Shown here one piece after another: positions 8,417-16,406 of a stretch of DNA of 46,225 nucleotides (the stretch's first letter is position 1; each line of letters opens with the position of its first letter). Source of the stretch: Corynebacterium hylobatis (lineage in GTDB: Bacteria; Actinomycetota; Actinomycetes; Mycobacteriales; Mycobacteriaceae). The stretch spans positions 1-46,225 of the forward strand of contig NZ_RXHJ01000020.1 of NCBI RefSeq assembly GCF_003955685.1, given 5' to 3'. The position numbers were made by a program, and so were the translations under genes. Below the pieces are notes generated by a model. That model was not told the origin of the DNA. It searched no databases and was given only the letters and a program-made list of their open reading frames with translations.

Positions 8417-9175
8417 ATGACAGCTCACCTGGATGACGCCCGTCTCACCCACATGCTCGCGCAGGGCACGGGGGAGATTCTCAAGGGGGTCCGCAACGTC
8501 GGTGCACTGCGGGGACGCAACCTCGGGGACGCAGGCGATGAACTCGCCCAGAACTGGATCGCGCGTGTCCTGCGTCAGCACCGCCCGGACGACGGTTTCC
8601 TCTCCGAGGAGATGGCGGACACCCCGGAGCGGCTGGACAAGGACCGGGTGTGGATCATTGACCCGTTGGACGGCACCAAGGAGTTCGCCACCGGGCGCCA
8701 GGACTGGGCGGTGCATATCGCGCTCGTCGAGAAGGGGCGGCCCACCCACGCTGCCGTCGCGCTGCCGGATCTGGGTGTGGTCTTCAGCTCCTCTGAATCC
8801 CGGGCAGTGACCGGTCCGTATGCGAAGAAGCTAGCCCTCTCCCACAACCGGCCCCCGCAGGTGGCCCTCCACATCGCGGAGCAGCTCGGTTTCGAGACGG
8901 CCGCCATCGGTTCCGCGGGAGCCAAGGCCATGCACGTCCTGCTCGGTGACTACGACGCCTACATCCACGCCGGTGGCCAGTATGAGTGGGACTCCGCTGC
9001 CCCGGTTGGTGTGGCAACTGCCGCCGGTCTGCACTGCTCCCGCCTCGACGGTACCGAGCTGACGTACAACAACCGCGACACCTACATGCCGGACATCCTC
9101 ATCTGCCGCCCGGAACTGGCCGGGGACATCCTCGCGATGGCGGCGGCTTTCAAGGAGGAGAACGGTCGCTACTAA
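8417..9175 (+). CDS. cysQ: CysQ-like 3'(2'),5'-bisphosphate nucleotidase (inositol monophosphatase fold)
   Basis: 252 residues. The metal-binding motifs of the inositol monophosphatase superfamily are present: an SEE acidic pair (63-65), DPLDGT at 82-87, and a C-terminal YEWDSAAP motif. The gap between DPLDGT and WDSAAP is shorter than in most inositol phosphatases, which favours a CysQ-type enzyme removing 3'-phosphoadenosine 5'-phosphate made during sulfate assimilation. A role as inositol or fructose-1,6-bisphosphatase is the alternative. The gene begins a run with thyA, folA and mrx1 in which spacing is 10 nt or less, so it is probably the operon's first gene, expressed from the leaderless promoter just upstream. 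Confidence 0.85.
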   Translation: MTAHLDDARLTHMLAQGTGEILKGVRNVGALRGRNLGDAGDELAQNWIARVLRQHRPDDGFLSEEMADTPERLDKDRVWIIDPLDGTKEFATGRQDWAVHIALVEKGRPTHAAVALPDLGVVFSSSESRAVTGPYAKKLALSHNRPPQVALHIAEQLGFETAAIGSAGAKAMHVLLGDYDAYIHAGGQYEWDSAAPVGVATAAGLHCSRLDGTELTYNNRDTYMPDILICRPELAGDILAMAAAFKEENGRY

Positions 9176-9185
9176 GGTGGCTGGC

Positions 9186-9992
9186 ATGACTGTCTCCATC
9201 CCTACGCCCTACGAAGACCTCCTCCGCGAGATCCTCGAGGAGGGCGCACCCAAGGGCGACCGCACCGGGACCGGCACCCTCAGTGTGTTCGGCCGGCAGC
9301 TGCGCTACAACCTGGCTGATTCCTTCCCGCTGCTGACCACCAAGAAGGTCCACCTCCACGCCGTGGTCGGCGAGCTGTTGTGGTTCCTGCGCGGTGACTC
9401 CAACATCACCTGGCTGCAGGACAACAACGTCCGTATCTGGAACGAGTGGGCCGACGCCGACGGCGAACTCGGCCCCGTCTACGGCGTGCAGTGGCGTTCC
9501 TGGCCCACCCCCGACGGCGCCCACATCGACCAGATCGCCGGCGCCCTGGAAACCCTGCGCTCCAACCCCGATTCCCGCCGCAACGTCGTCTCCGCCTGGA
9601 ACGTCTCCGAGCTGGACAAGATGGCCCTGCTCCCCTGCCACCTGCTGTTCCAGCTCTATGTCGTGGACGGGCGCCTCTCGCTGCAGGTCTACCAGCGGTC
9701 CGCGGACATGTTCCTCGGGGTGCCCTTCAACATCGCCTCCTACGCCCTGCTGGCCCACATGTTCGCCCAGCAGGCGGGCCTGGACGTCGGCGAACTGATC
9801 TGGACCGGCGGCGACTGCCACATCTACAACGACCACCTGGGGCAGGTCCGCGAGCAGCTCTCCCGCGAGCCCCGCCCCTACCCGCAGCTGAACCTGCGCA
9901 AGGCGGAGAGCATCTTCGACTACGGCTTCGAGGACATCGAGGTGGTCGGCTACGACCCGCACCCGACGATCCGGGGCAGGGTCTCGGTCTGA
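9186..9992 (+). CDS. thyA: Thymidylate synthase ThyA
   Basis: 268 residues, the usual bacterial length. Catalytic Cys151 is in [11 protein letters not shown]; the phosphate-binding DRTGTGT loop is near residue 25, and [16 protein letters not shown] supplies the nucleotide-binding site. It converts dUMP to dTMP using methylenetetrahydrofolate, yielding dihydrofolate, which the next gene recycles. I start at ATG 9186, 8 nt after AAGG (9174-9177), rather than the GTG at 9177 that lies inside that ribosome binding site. The stop overlaps the folA start as TGATG, so translation of the two is coupled. Confidence 0.96.
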   Translation: MTVSIPTPYEDLLREILEEGAPKGDRTGTGTLSVFGRQLRYNLADSFPLLTTKKVHLHAVVGELLWFLRGDSNITWLQDNNVRIWNEWADADGELGPVYGVQWRSWPTPDGAHIDQIAGALETLRSNPDSRRNVVSAWNVSELDKMALLPCHLLFQLYVVDGRLSLQVYQRSADMFLGVPFNIASYALLAHMFAQQAGLDVGELIWTGGDCHIYNDHLGQVREQLSREPRPYPQLNLRKAESIFDYGFEDIEVVGYDPHPTIRGRVSV

Positions 9993-10534
9993 TGTCCATG
10001 CTCGGCGCCATCTGGGCGCAGTCCCTCGACGGCATCATCGGCGACGGGGCCGGGATGCCCTGGCACGTCCCCGAGGATCTCGCCCACTTCCGGGAGGTGA
10101 CCCAGGGTCATCCCGTCATCATGGGCCGGCGCACCTGGCTGAGCCTGCCGGAGAAGTTCCGTCCCCTGCCGAAGCGGGAGAACTTCATCCTGTGCAGCCG
10201 CGAGGCCGGCGACTGGTCCTGCGGCGGCAAGGTGGTCAACGACCTGCCCGAGGTTATCGACGCCCCCGAGGTCTGGATCATGGGCGGCGGCCAGCTCTAC
10301 GCCGCCACCATCGACGAGGTCGACGTCCTCGAGGTCACCCTCATCGGGGCGCACCTCGGTGATGTCCTCGGTGACCGCGCGGTCCACGCCCCCGCCATCC
10401 CCCACGAATTCGGTCTGGTCACCGACACCGGCTGGCTGAATTCCGAGGAGGGCCACCTTGTCGTCGGCGATGGTCCCAGCGATCTGCCCCTGAGGTACCG
10501 TTTCCTGCGGTACGAGAGAAAGGAGGCCGCATGA
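9992..10534 (+). CDS. folA: Dihydrofolate reductase
   Basis: 180 residues. The start is LGAIWAQSLDGIIG, then MPWHVPEDLAHF carries the active-site acid, PVIMGRRTWLSLP is the NADPH-binding block, and VWIMGGGQLY is the second cofactor loop. It reduces dihydrofolate produced by ThyA to tetrahydrofolate. The ATG at 9992 shares its A with the thyA stop, and the folA stop overlaps the mycoredoxin start as ATGA, so three genes are translated as a coupled unit. Confidence 0.95.
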   Translation: MSMLGAIWAQSLDGIIGDGAGMPWHVPEDLAHFREVTQGHPVIMGRRTWLSLPEKFRPLPKRENFILCSREAGDWSCGGKVVNDLPEVIDAPEVWIMGGGQLYAATIDEVDVLEVTLIGAHLGDVLGDRAVHAPAIPHEFGLVTDTGWLNSEEGHLVVGDGPSDLPLRYRFLRYERKEAA

Positions 10535-10803
10535 CGGCCGAAAACAACCACATCACGATCTACGCCACCACCTGGTGCCCCTACTGCACCAACCTGATCA
10601 AGCGTCTGGACCGCACCGAAACCCCCTATACGGTGGTCAACGTGGAGGAGGACGCCGAGGCTGCGTCCTGGGTCGAGTCCGTCAACGACGGCAACCGGGT
10701 GGTGCCGACGGTGCAGTACTCCGACGGCACCCACGCCACCAACCCGGAGGCATCCGCCGTGCGTCGCAAGCTCGAGGAACTCACGGCCGGCGCAGCCGGC
10801 TAG
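10531..10803 (+). CDS. mrx1: Mycoredoxin (glutaredoxin-like, mycothiol-dependent)
   Basis: 90 residues, a minimal thioredoxin fold. The active site CPYC is at residues 16-19 in TTWCPYC, and VVPTVQY gives the cis-proline. Mycoredoxin-1 uses mycothiol to reduce mixed disulfides, including arseno-mycothiol and oxidised proteins. From memory the C. glutamicum mrx1 gene sits beside thyA and folA, which supports the assignment. The start overlaps the folA stop (ATGA). The 3' end overlaps the hypothetical gene on the other strand by 4 bp. Confidence 0.9.
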   Translation: MTAENNHITIYATTWCPYCTNLIKRLDRTETPYTVVNVEEDAEAASWVESVNDGNRVVPTVQYSDGTHATNPEASAVRRKLEELTAGAAG

Positions 10804-11084
10804 TCCTCGTCCTCGTCCTCTTCACCGAAGAGGGCGAGCATGTCCTGCGGAGACAGCGATGCGTTGAGACCGGCCAGTTCCAGGGAGTACACCTGCTTGA
10901 GGTAGTGCTCGAGGACCTCGGCGAGCTGCTTGGCATCAACCTTGTTGAGCAGCAGCAGCCGCTTGGATGAACCACCCGGCAGCTGCTTGTCGATGGACAG
11001 CACCGGGACACCATCCTTGGTCACGATCTCGGCGACGATATCCCGTCGCTGGACGTCGATGAAGGTCGGCTCGTTCTGGGCCAC
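10800..11084 (-). CDS. Conserved hypothetical protein, acidic C-terminus
   Basis: 94 residues from a GTG at 11084, with AAAGGA 8 nt upstream. No domain recognised. The sequence predicts a small beta-rich N-terminal part, then an alpha-helix (DAKQLAEVLEHYLKQVY) and a tail that is nearly all Glu/Asp. The good ribosome binding site, the convergent CTAG overlap with mrx1 and the amphipathic helix argue that it is real. Function unknown; cytoplasmic. Confidence 0.75.
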   Translation of the reverse strand: MAQNEPTFIDVQRRDIVAEIVTKDGVPVLSIDKQLPGGSSKRLLLLNKVDAKQLAEVLEHYLKQVYSLELAGLNASLSPQDMLALFGEEDEDED

Positions 11085-11172
11085 GATTGTGGTCCTTTCT
11101 GGCTGGAACAGTATAGGTACCTCTCAGGATAGTTGGGCCGGGTCCGGTTACCGACACCCGCCCCACGTGCGG

Positions 11173-11178
11173 TACTCT
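11173..11178 (+). promoter_or_regulatory. Candidate -10 element for tRNA-Arg
   Basis: TACTCT, 10 nt before the tRNA 5' end. A TTACCG about 19 nt upstream is a possible -35 with long spacing. Confidence 0.4.
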
Positions 11179-11188
11179 TGTCGACGTT

Positions 11189-11261
11189 GCCCCAGTAGCT
11201 CAGTGGATAGAGCACCGCTCTCCTAAAGCGGGTGTCGGAGGTTCGATTCCTCTCTGGGGCG
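11189..11261 (+). tRNA. tRNA-Arg (anticodon CCT)
   Basis: 73-nt cloverleaf. The acceptor stem GCCCCAG (11189-11195) pairs with CTGGGGC (11254-11260), and the discriminator base is G. The D arm contains AGCTCAGTGGATAGAGC and the T arm GGAGGTTCGATTCCTCT. The anticodon stem CCGCT/AGCGG encloses loop CTCCTAA, with CCT at 11222-11224. The 3' CCA is not encoded. It reads AGG codons, rare in this GC-rich genome. Confidence 0.97.
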
Positions 11262-11272
11262 CAGTAAAAATA

Positions 11273-11309
11273 CCCCCTGATCTGCAGTGATGCCGATCAG
11301 GGGGTTTTT
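11273..11309 (+). terminator. Intrinsic terminator after tRNA-Arg
   Basis: A 10-bp perfect stem (CCCCCTGATC with GATCAGGGGG) encloses a 12-nt loop and is followed by five T. It is 11 nt after the tRNA. Confidence 0.9.
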
Positions 11310-11389
11310 CTCTGGCGCCACCCCTCCCAGGTTGCTAACGTGACGGATGTTGTTTATGTGACTGTTGTTCATCTATAGGGAGCATTTCT

Positions 11390-12214
11390 GTGTCCATCAC
11401 CCCCTCCATGAATCGCCGTGGATTCCTGCGCGCCGCCGCTGTCGCGGTGGCCGCCGGTGCCGTCGGCGCCACCCTGCCCCAGGCACACGCCCTGGGCCCC
11501 GTCCTGGGCACCGTCATCGACTACTCTGCGGGAGTCCCCTCCGCTGCTGCCGTCAAGGCAGCGGGCCACCTGGGCGCCGTCCGCTACGTCTCCGACCGCC
11601 GCCCCGGCGCGGAATGGATGCTGGGCAAGCCGGTCGCCGCCGAGGAGACCCAGGACTTCGCCAACCACGGCCTCGGTGTCGCCTCGGTCTACCAGTACGG
11701 CAAGGACGCTACGGCGGACTGGAAGCAGGGTGCGGCGGGCGTCGTCACACACGCCCCGCAGGCGATCGCCTACCACCGGGCAGCGGGCGGTCCGACCGGC
11801 CGGCCGATCTACATCGCCATCGACGACAACCCCACCCGCGCCCAGTACGACAACCAGATCCGCCCCTACCTGCAGGCCTTCCAGGCTGCGCTGGAGGCCG
11901 CCGGATACCAGACCGGCGTGTACGGCAACTACAACGTCGTGGACTGGGCCGTCGCCGACGGCCTCGGCCAGTACTTCTGGATGCACAACTGGGGCTCTGG
12001 TGGCCGGATTCACCCGCGCACCACCCTGCACCAGGTGCGCATCGACAAGGACCGGATCGGCGGCATCGGCATCGACATCAACAACGTCTACGCGCAGGAC
12101 TGGGGTCAGTGGATCCCGGGTCAGGCCGCACCGGCCGTCTCCGACACCGGCACCATCAGCCCGGCGCAGATCCAGCAGGGCATCGACGCCCTCAGGAACC
12201 TGTCTGCCCAGTAG
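11390..12214 (+). CDS. Tat-exported DUF1906 glycoside-hydrolase-like protein
   Basis: 274 residues. The N-terminus NRRGFLRAAAVAVAAG is a twin-arginine (Tat) signal with a likely cleavage after AHA. The mature part is a DUF1906 (Rv2525c-like glycoside-hydrolase-like) TIM barrel: VIDYSAG at the first strand, VRYVSDRRPG, PIYIAIDDN with the acidic pair expected at the active site, GVYGNYNVV, and GIGIDINNV near the end. Mycobacterial Rv2525c is Tat-secreted and affects cell-wall properties, so a role at the envelope is reasonable; enzyme activity has not been shown for most of the family. The GTG start has AGGGAG 7 nt upstream. The 3' end overlaps the next gene by 23 bp, tail to tail. Confidence 0.88.
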   Translation: MSITPSMNRRGFLRAAAVAVAAGAVGATLPQAHALGPVLGTVIDYSAGVPSAAAVKAAGHLGAVRYVSDRRPGAEWMLGKPVAAEETQDFANHGLGVASVYQYGKDATADWKQGAAGVVTHAPQAIAYHRAAGGPTGRPIYIAIDDNPTRAQYDNQIRPYLQAFQAALEAAGYQTGVYGNYNVVDWAVADGLGQYFWMHNWGSGGRIHPRTTLHQVRIDKDRIGGIGIDINNVYAQDWGQWIPGQAAPAVSDTGTISPAQIQQGIDALRNLSAQ

Positions 12215-13010
12215 CCGCCGCAACCTCGTCGGCCAGCCGGGCTTCGACGAGTTCCGTGAGATCGTCGGCGCTACCTGTCACCGCGGCAGCGACGACGAAA
12301 TTCTCGCCGAAGGACACCGAGGAGTGCAGATCCCGGTTGTCCGACCATCCCCACTTGGTGCCGATCACCCCGGGCAGCACCGAGGTACCGAAGTCCTGGC
12401 CGTAGCCGTCGGCGGCGACGGGGGTCGCCTCCGCCATGGCAACCAGGATCGGATGCATGGGGTCCTTCTCCATGAGCTGGACGATGAAGCCCACCACGTC
12501 GTAGGTCGAGGTGACCGAATATCCCCAACGGTCATGCGCCCGGGTGGACAGCAGCCCGTACTCCCGGGCAACCTCCCCGATGGACTCGGGATACTTCCGG
12601 TAGAGCTCCCCTGCCGTCCGGTCGTCGGAGGAACTGATCATGTCGATCGCCGCGTACTGCTCGGCGAACGTGCCGTGCTCAATGACGTACTCGGCTATGT
12701 AAAGCTTGATCAGGCTCAGCGCGGGCCGGGCGAAACGTTCCGTGGCGGTGCCCGTGCGATGGTCGTCGGAGAGCCGGTGGAAGCTGATCTGGGAGCCGGT
12801 GGGGTTCTCCACGAAGGAGGCGAGGTCGGGCCCCGAGGCGGTCACCGGCCGGATATCCACCTCCCGCTTCTCGACGTCCGCCGCCCCCGCCACCTCCCCT
12901 TCCCGGTGCAGGCCGAAGGAGACCACGAGGGGAATGGTGATGACGATCACGATGATGAGTGCGACCACCACCACGGGGAAGGGTCGCACGCCAGCTGAGG
13001 TTCTTGACAC
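12192..13010 (-). CDS. Membrane-anchored serine-hydrolase-like protein (beta-lactamase/DD-peptidase-like motifs)
   Basis: 272 residues. Residues about 11-32 form one membrane anchor and the remainder is extracytoplasmic. Three elements resemble the active site of penicillin-binding serine hydrolases, in the right order: SLIK at 99-102 (SxxK), SSD at 127-129 (SxN-like) and GTKWG near 217-221 (KTG-like). I infer a class A-like fold; whether it is a hydrolase, a binding protein or an inactive relative is not clear because the third motif is atypical. The GTG start follows a TATCCT -10 element by 6 nt, so the mRNA is probably leaderless. Confidence 0.72.
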   Translation of the reverse strand: MSRTSAGVRPFPVVVVALIIVIVITIPLVVSFGLHREGEVAGAADVEKREVDIRPVTASGPDLASFVENPTGSQISFHRLSDDHRTGTATERFARPALSLIKLYIAEYVIEHGTFAEQYAAIDMISSSDDRTAGELYRKYPESIGEVAREYGLLSTRAHDRWGYSVTSTYDVVGFIVQLMEKDPMHPILVAMAEATPVAADGYGQDFGTSVLPGVIGTKWGWSDNRDLHSSVSFGENFVVAAAVTGSADDLTELVEARLADEVAAATGQTGS

Positions 13011-13056
13011 ATCAAAAGGATAGCGCCGCCCTCACGGTGACCGTGAGGGCGGCGCT
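13011..13056 (-). terminator. Terminator after mctC
   Basis: A perfect 16-bp stem: AGCGCCGCCCTCACGG (13022-13037), loop TGA, and its complement (13041-13056). On the minus strand it is followed by ATCCTTTTGAT. It lies 24 nt after the mctC stop. Confidence 0.8.
13017..13022 (-). promoter_or_regulatory. Candidate -10 element within the mctC terminator tail
   Basis: TATCCT on the minus strand, 6 nt before GTG 13010. Its first T pairs with the last base of the hairpin stem at 13022-13056, so the terminator end and the next promoter are fused. Confidence 0.45.
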
Positions 13057-13079
13057 GGTGCAGCGGGGGCTACGGGTGA

Positions 13080-14720
13080 CTAGTGGTCAACCGGGGCCTC
13101 GACGCCGACACCGGTGAGGGAGCGGACCTCCATCTCAGCTGCGAGGTGGTCCAGGTTGTCCGGCTTGGTGGCCAGGGTGGCGATGATACCTGCCAGGAAG
13201 GCCAGCGGGATGGAGACCAGGCCCGGGCTGGTGAGCGGGAAGATCGACCAGTCGGCGTTCGGGAACATGGCGGTCGGGGCGCCGGAGACCGCCGGGGACA
13301 GGGCGATCAGGACCAGCGCGGAGACGACACCGGTGTACATGGAGGCGACAGCACCGGCGGTGTTGAAGCGCCTCCAGTACAGGGAGAACAGGATGGTCGG
13401 CACGTTCGCGGAGGCGGCGACGGCGAAGGCCAGCGACACCAGGAAGGCGACGTTCTGCTGCATCGCGAGGATACCCAGGACGATGGAGACCAGACCCAGG
13501 ATGACCACGGTGATGCGGGAGACACGCACGGTCTCCTCCTCAGTGGCCTTGCCGTCGCGGAAGACCGAGGAGTAGACGTCGTGGGCGACAGATGCCGAGG
13601 CGGTGATGGCCAGGCCGGCGACGACCGCGAGGACGGTGGCGAAGGCGACCGCGGAGATCAGGGCCATGAAGATGGAACCACCGAGCTCCAGTGCCAGCAG
13701 CGGGGCGGCGGCGTTCGCGGCACCCGGCGCAGCAAGGATGCGGTCCGGGCCGACGAGGGCGGCGGCACCGTAGCCGAGGACCATGGCCATGAGGTAGAAG
13801 ATACCGATGAGGACGATGGCGACGGTCACGGACTTACGGGCTTCCTTGGCGGTCGGGACCGTGTAGAAGCGCATGAGCACGTGCGGCAGGCCGGCGGTAC
13901 CGAGGACCAGGGACAGACCCAGGGAGATGAAGTCGAGCTGCTTGGTGAAGGACGCGCCGTACTGGAGGCCCGGCTTCATGATGTCCTCGGCTGCGTAGCC
14001 CTTCGTCTGGATGACATCGGAGACGGCGTGTGCGGTGATGGCGTCGTTGAACAGTGTGGAGAAGCCACCGCGGATGGCGACGAAGACCCAGATGGTCATG
14101 ACGGCGACGCCACCGATGAGGAGGACGGCCTTGATCATCTGGACGTAGGTGGTGCCCTTCATGCCGCCGACGAGGACGTAGGCGGTCATGATCACACCGA
14201 CGACGGCGACGACGATGGCCTGCTGCCACAGCTCGTGCATGTTCAGCAGCACGGAGACCAGCGAACCGGCGCCGGCCATCTGGGCGATGAGGTAGAAGAT
14301 GGAGACCGCGAGGGTCGCGATGGCGGCGGCCACACGGACCGGCTTCTGGCGCAGGCGGAAGGAGAGCACGTCGGCCATGGTGAAGCGGCCGACGTTACGC
14401 AGCGGCTCAGCGACGAGCAGCAGGGCGACCAGCCAGGCGACGAAGAAACCGATGGAGTAGAGGAAGCCGTCGTAGCCGTTGAGGGCGATGGAACCGACGA
14501 TACCCAGGAAGGAGGCCGCGGAGAGGTAGTCACCCGCGATGGCCAGGCCGTTCTGGGTGCCGGTGAAGGAGGCGCCACCGGTGTAGAAATCGGAGGCCTC
14601 CTTGGTGCTCTTGCCGGCACGCAGGACCACGGTCATGGTGACGACGATGAACACGACGAAAACCGCGATGTTGAGGATCGGGTTTCCGGTGCTCTCCTGT
14701 GCGAGGTAGGTGATGTCCAT
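13080..14720 (-). CDS. mctC: Monocarboxylate:sodium/proton symporter MctC (SSS family)
   Basis: 546 residues, about 13 membrane helices. It belongs to the solute:sodium symporter family: the N-terminal TGGASFTGTQNGLAIAGDYL block, FLSFRLRQKP-type loop region, VLVGGMKGTT and the AGLPHVLMRFYTVP motif are those of the ActP/MctC group. In C. glutamicum MctC imports acetate, pyruvate and propionate. The DUF485 partner gene ends 3 nt before its ATG, the arrangement known for actP-yjcH type operons. C. glutamicum mctC is controlled by RamA/RamB (acetate regulators); candidate sites lie upstream of the operon here. The terminator hairpin follows directly. Confidence 0.92.
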   Translation of the reverse strand: MDITYLAQESTGNPILNIAVFVVFIVVTMTVVLRAGKSTKEASDFYTGGASFTGTQNGLAIAGDYLSAASFLGIVGSIALNGYDGFLYSIGFFVAWLVALLLVAEPLRNVGRFTMADVLSFRLRQKPVRVAAAIATLAVSIFYLIAQMAGAGSLVSVLLNMHELWQQAIVVAVVGVIMTAYVLVGGMKGTTYVQMIKAVLLIGGVAVMTIWVFVAIRGGFSTLFNDAITAHAVSDVIQTKGYAAEDIMKPGLQYGASFTKQLDFISLGLSLVLGTAGLPHVLMRFYTVPTAKEARKSVTVAIVLIGIFYLMAMVLGYGAAALVGPDRILAAPGAANAAAPLLALELGGSIFMALISAVAFATVLAVVAGLAITASASVAHDVYSSVFRDGKATEEETVRVSRITVVILGLVSIVLGILAMQQNVAFLVSLAFAVAASANVPTILFSLYWRRFNTAGAVASMYTGVVSALVLIALSPAVSGAPTAMFPNADWSIFPLTSPGLVSIPLAFLAGIIATLATKPDNLDHLAAEMEVRSLTGVGVEAPVDH

Positions 14721-14723
14721 TGT

Positions 14724-15074
14724 TTAACCCTCCATCTGCTGGCGGATGGCGGCCGTCCGCGGCTCGATCTGCTTGTTTGAGTACTGCACGTAGATCCAGG
14801 TGATCAGGAACGTGGTGGCGAACTGGAGGAGGCCGAAGACGATGCCGTAGTTGAAGCCGCCGCCGATCGGGGTGGCCATCCAGTCAGCGGCAAACGTGGC
14901 CACCAGGAGGTAGACGATGTACCAGACGAAGAACGCCACGGCCATCGGGAAGCTGAACCTGCGGAAAACCGAGCGCAGTTCCTGGAACTGCGGGCTCGCA
15001 TGCATCTCGATGAAGTCCTCGGACGTCGGCTCGCGCCGGCCATCCGGTCGTACAACTGGAGGAGTCGCGCTCAC
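14724..15074 (-). CDS. DUF485 membrane protein, partner of mctC
   Basis: 116 residues with two membrane helices (about 43-64 and 75-97). SPQFQELRSVFRRFSFPMAV is the DUF485 signature; the family (E. coli YjcH) is encoded with acetate symporters and may help their assembly or activity. Starts with GTG at 15074, preceded by AAAGAGAGA. It is the first gene of a two-gene unit with mctC. Confidence 0.9.
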   Translation of the reverse strand: MSATPPVVRPDGRREPTSEDFIEMHASPQFQELRSVFRRFSFPMAVAFFVWYIVYLLVATFAADWMATPIGGGFNYGIVFGLLQFATTFLITWIYVQYSNKQIEPRTAAIRQQMEG

Positions 15075-15152
15075 AATGATCTCTCTTTCGTGTCGGCCCC
15101 GGCTACACCGGGGAGTCTAGCTACTGGTGGGTTCTCCCTCAGGGCCATACCC

Positions 15153-15168
15153 TGTGCGAGCGATCACA
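15153..15168. promoter_or_regulatory. GlxR (cAMP-receptor-like) binding site candidate
   Basis: TGTGC-GAGCGA-TCACA matches the corynebacterial GlxR consensus TGTGA-N6-TCACA at 9 of 10 positions. It is 79 nt upstream of the DUF485 start codon. Confidence 0.6.
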
Positions 15169-15327
15169 CCCTGTCCTGCAAATGTAAGTTACCTGGCTCA
15201 CACTGCAACACTGAAGTGAACAGGTCACTTTGTTCGAGATCTCATCACCCCCCACCCCCGCCCACTGCGGCCACCTGCACGTTTATTGATGCTACGACCA
15301 CCCCCGACCGGGAACTCACAGTGGTCG

Positions 15328-15341
15328 GCAAAGTTTGTGAA
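15328..15341. promoter_or_regulatory. RamB-like motif
   Basis: GCAAAGTTTGTGAA resembles the RamB consensus around AAAGTTTGCAAA. Two AC5G tracts of the RamA type lie nearby (about 15252-15258 and 15299-15305). The resemblance was judged by eye, and short C-tracts are common in GC-rich DNA. Confidence 0.35.
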
Positions 15342-15427
15342 TGCGATTTTTGCAGAGGCAATGATCTTCGCAAACATAACCCATACCCTAAACAGAGATT
15401 CACACTACGCATGCCTTCAGCATCCTT

Positions 15428-16276
15428 TCAGAATCCCGGATTCCCGAAGGTCCGCGGATCCTCGAAGAATCTGCCGAAGCCGGATTCCCCGCCCAGCCCC
15501 GTGATCGCCGCCATCTGCTCACGACTGAGTGTGAAGTCAGCTGCCGCCAGATTCTGCGCGAGCCGCTTCGGATGGGAGGCCCCGGGAATGGCCACGCAGC
15601 CCAACTGCATGACCCACCGCAGAGCCACCTGGGCAGCTGACCGACCGACAGCACGGGCCACGGCATCGAGAACAGGGTTCGACAGCAGTCTGCCGCGCCC
15701 CAGCGGGGACCAGGCAGCCGTCGTCACACCGAGTGCAGTATGCAGCTCCCGCAGGGGCGCCTGGGAGAAACCCGGGTGGAGCTCCACCTGGTTGACGGCA
15801 GGGACGATGCCCGCCTTCTCCACCACCTCCCGGAGGATCTCCTCATAGAAATTGGAGACACCGATCGACTGGACCAGTCCCAGTCCCTGGAGGCGGGCGA
15901 TCGCCTCGAAGCTCTCCACGTACCTCCCCAGCTCCGGAGCAGGCCAGTGCACCAGATAGAGGTCCACATAGTCCAGGCCCAGCCGGTCCAGGGAAGCGCG
16001 GAATGCCAGGGGGACGGCGTCCGTACCCTGCTCGTCCTGCCACACCTTGGTGGTGATGAACAGCTCCTCACGGGTCACATCGCCGGCGGCGATGGCGTCC
16101 GTGACCGCCCTGCCGACGACCTCCTCGTTGCCGTATGCGGATGCAGTGTCGAAGTGCCGGTAACCCAGCTCAATCGCTGCCCGGACCAGGCGCAGGCCCT
16201 CCTCCCCCTGAATGCCCCAGGTCCCCATTCCGATCTGGGGGATGTCCGTGCCGTCATTGAGCGTTACTGTAGCCAT
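15428..16276 (-). CDS. Aldo/keto reductase
   Basis: 282 residues. All four catalytic residues are in place: Asp43 and Tyr48 (HFDTASAYGNE), Lys77 (TTKVW) and His110 (LVHWP). The C-terminal IPGASHPKRL loop, a relative of the IPKS type, binds NADPH. The sequence is of the AKR5-like (2,5-diketo-gluconate reductase-type) group that reduces assorted aldehydes and ketones; the physiological substrate is unknown. I start at ATG 16276, giving MATVTLNDGT at the usual AKR start point; an open frame continues upstream but is unlikely to be coding. Confidence 0.9.
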   Translation of the reverse strand: MATVTLNDGTDIPQIGMGTWGIQGEEGLRLVRAAIELGYRHFDTASAYGNEEVVGRAVTDAIAAGDVTREELFITTKVWQDEQGTDAVPLAFRASLDRLGLDYVDLYLVHWPAPELGRYVESFEAIARLQGLGLVQSIGVSNFYEEILREVVEKAGIVPAVNQVELHPGFSQAPLRELHTALGVTTAAWSPLGRGRLLSNPVLDAVARAVGRSAAQVALRWVMQLGCVAIPGASHPKRLAQNLAAADFTLSREQMAAITGLGGESGFGRFFEDPRTFGNPGF

Positions 16277-16355
16277 GCCCTCATTGTGCCCCCATTCACC
16301 CTGCTCCGTAGAGACCTTCCGCATCACACCCCCGCGGCACCCCTGCAACGCAGAG

Positions 16356-16389
16356 GGCCGTGGTCACCACCTGAACGGTGACCACGGCC
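16356..16389. terminator. Hairpin between FKBP and aldo/keto reductase genes
   Basis: A 13-bp perfect stem, GGCCGTGGTCACC and its complement, around an 8-nt loop. It lies 18 nt past the FKBP stop. No U-tract follows, so termination by this hairpin is only probable. Confidence 0.55.
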
Positions 16390-16406
16390 CCGGGACTCCA
16401 CCCGAT

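Larger units (their letters stand above)
15075..15427. other. Intergenic region, mctC operon promoter side
   Basis: 353 bp with no convincing gene. It lies upstream of the DUF485-mctC operon and downstream of the aldo/keto reductase gene. It holds a GlxR-like site, a RamB-like motif and C-tracts of the RamA type, listed separately. It is richer in A and T than its surroundings between 15280 and 15410, as expected for a regulated promoter. Confidence 0.7.

Noticed and set aside
13083..14780. Open frame of 565 codons antisense to mctC
   Set aside because: Composition is dominated by Gly, Asp, Glu, His and Arg, the reverse reading of membrane helices; mctC is unmistakable.
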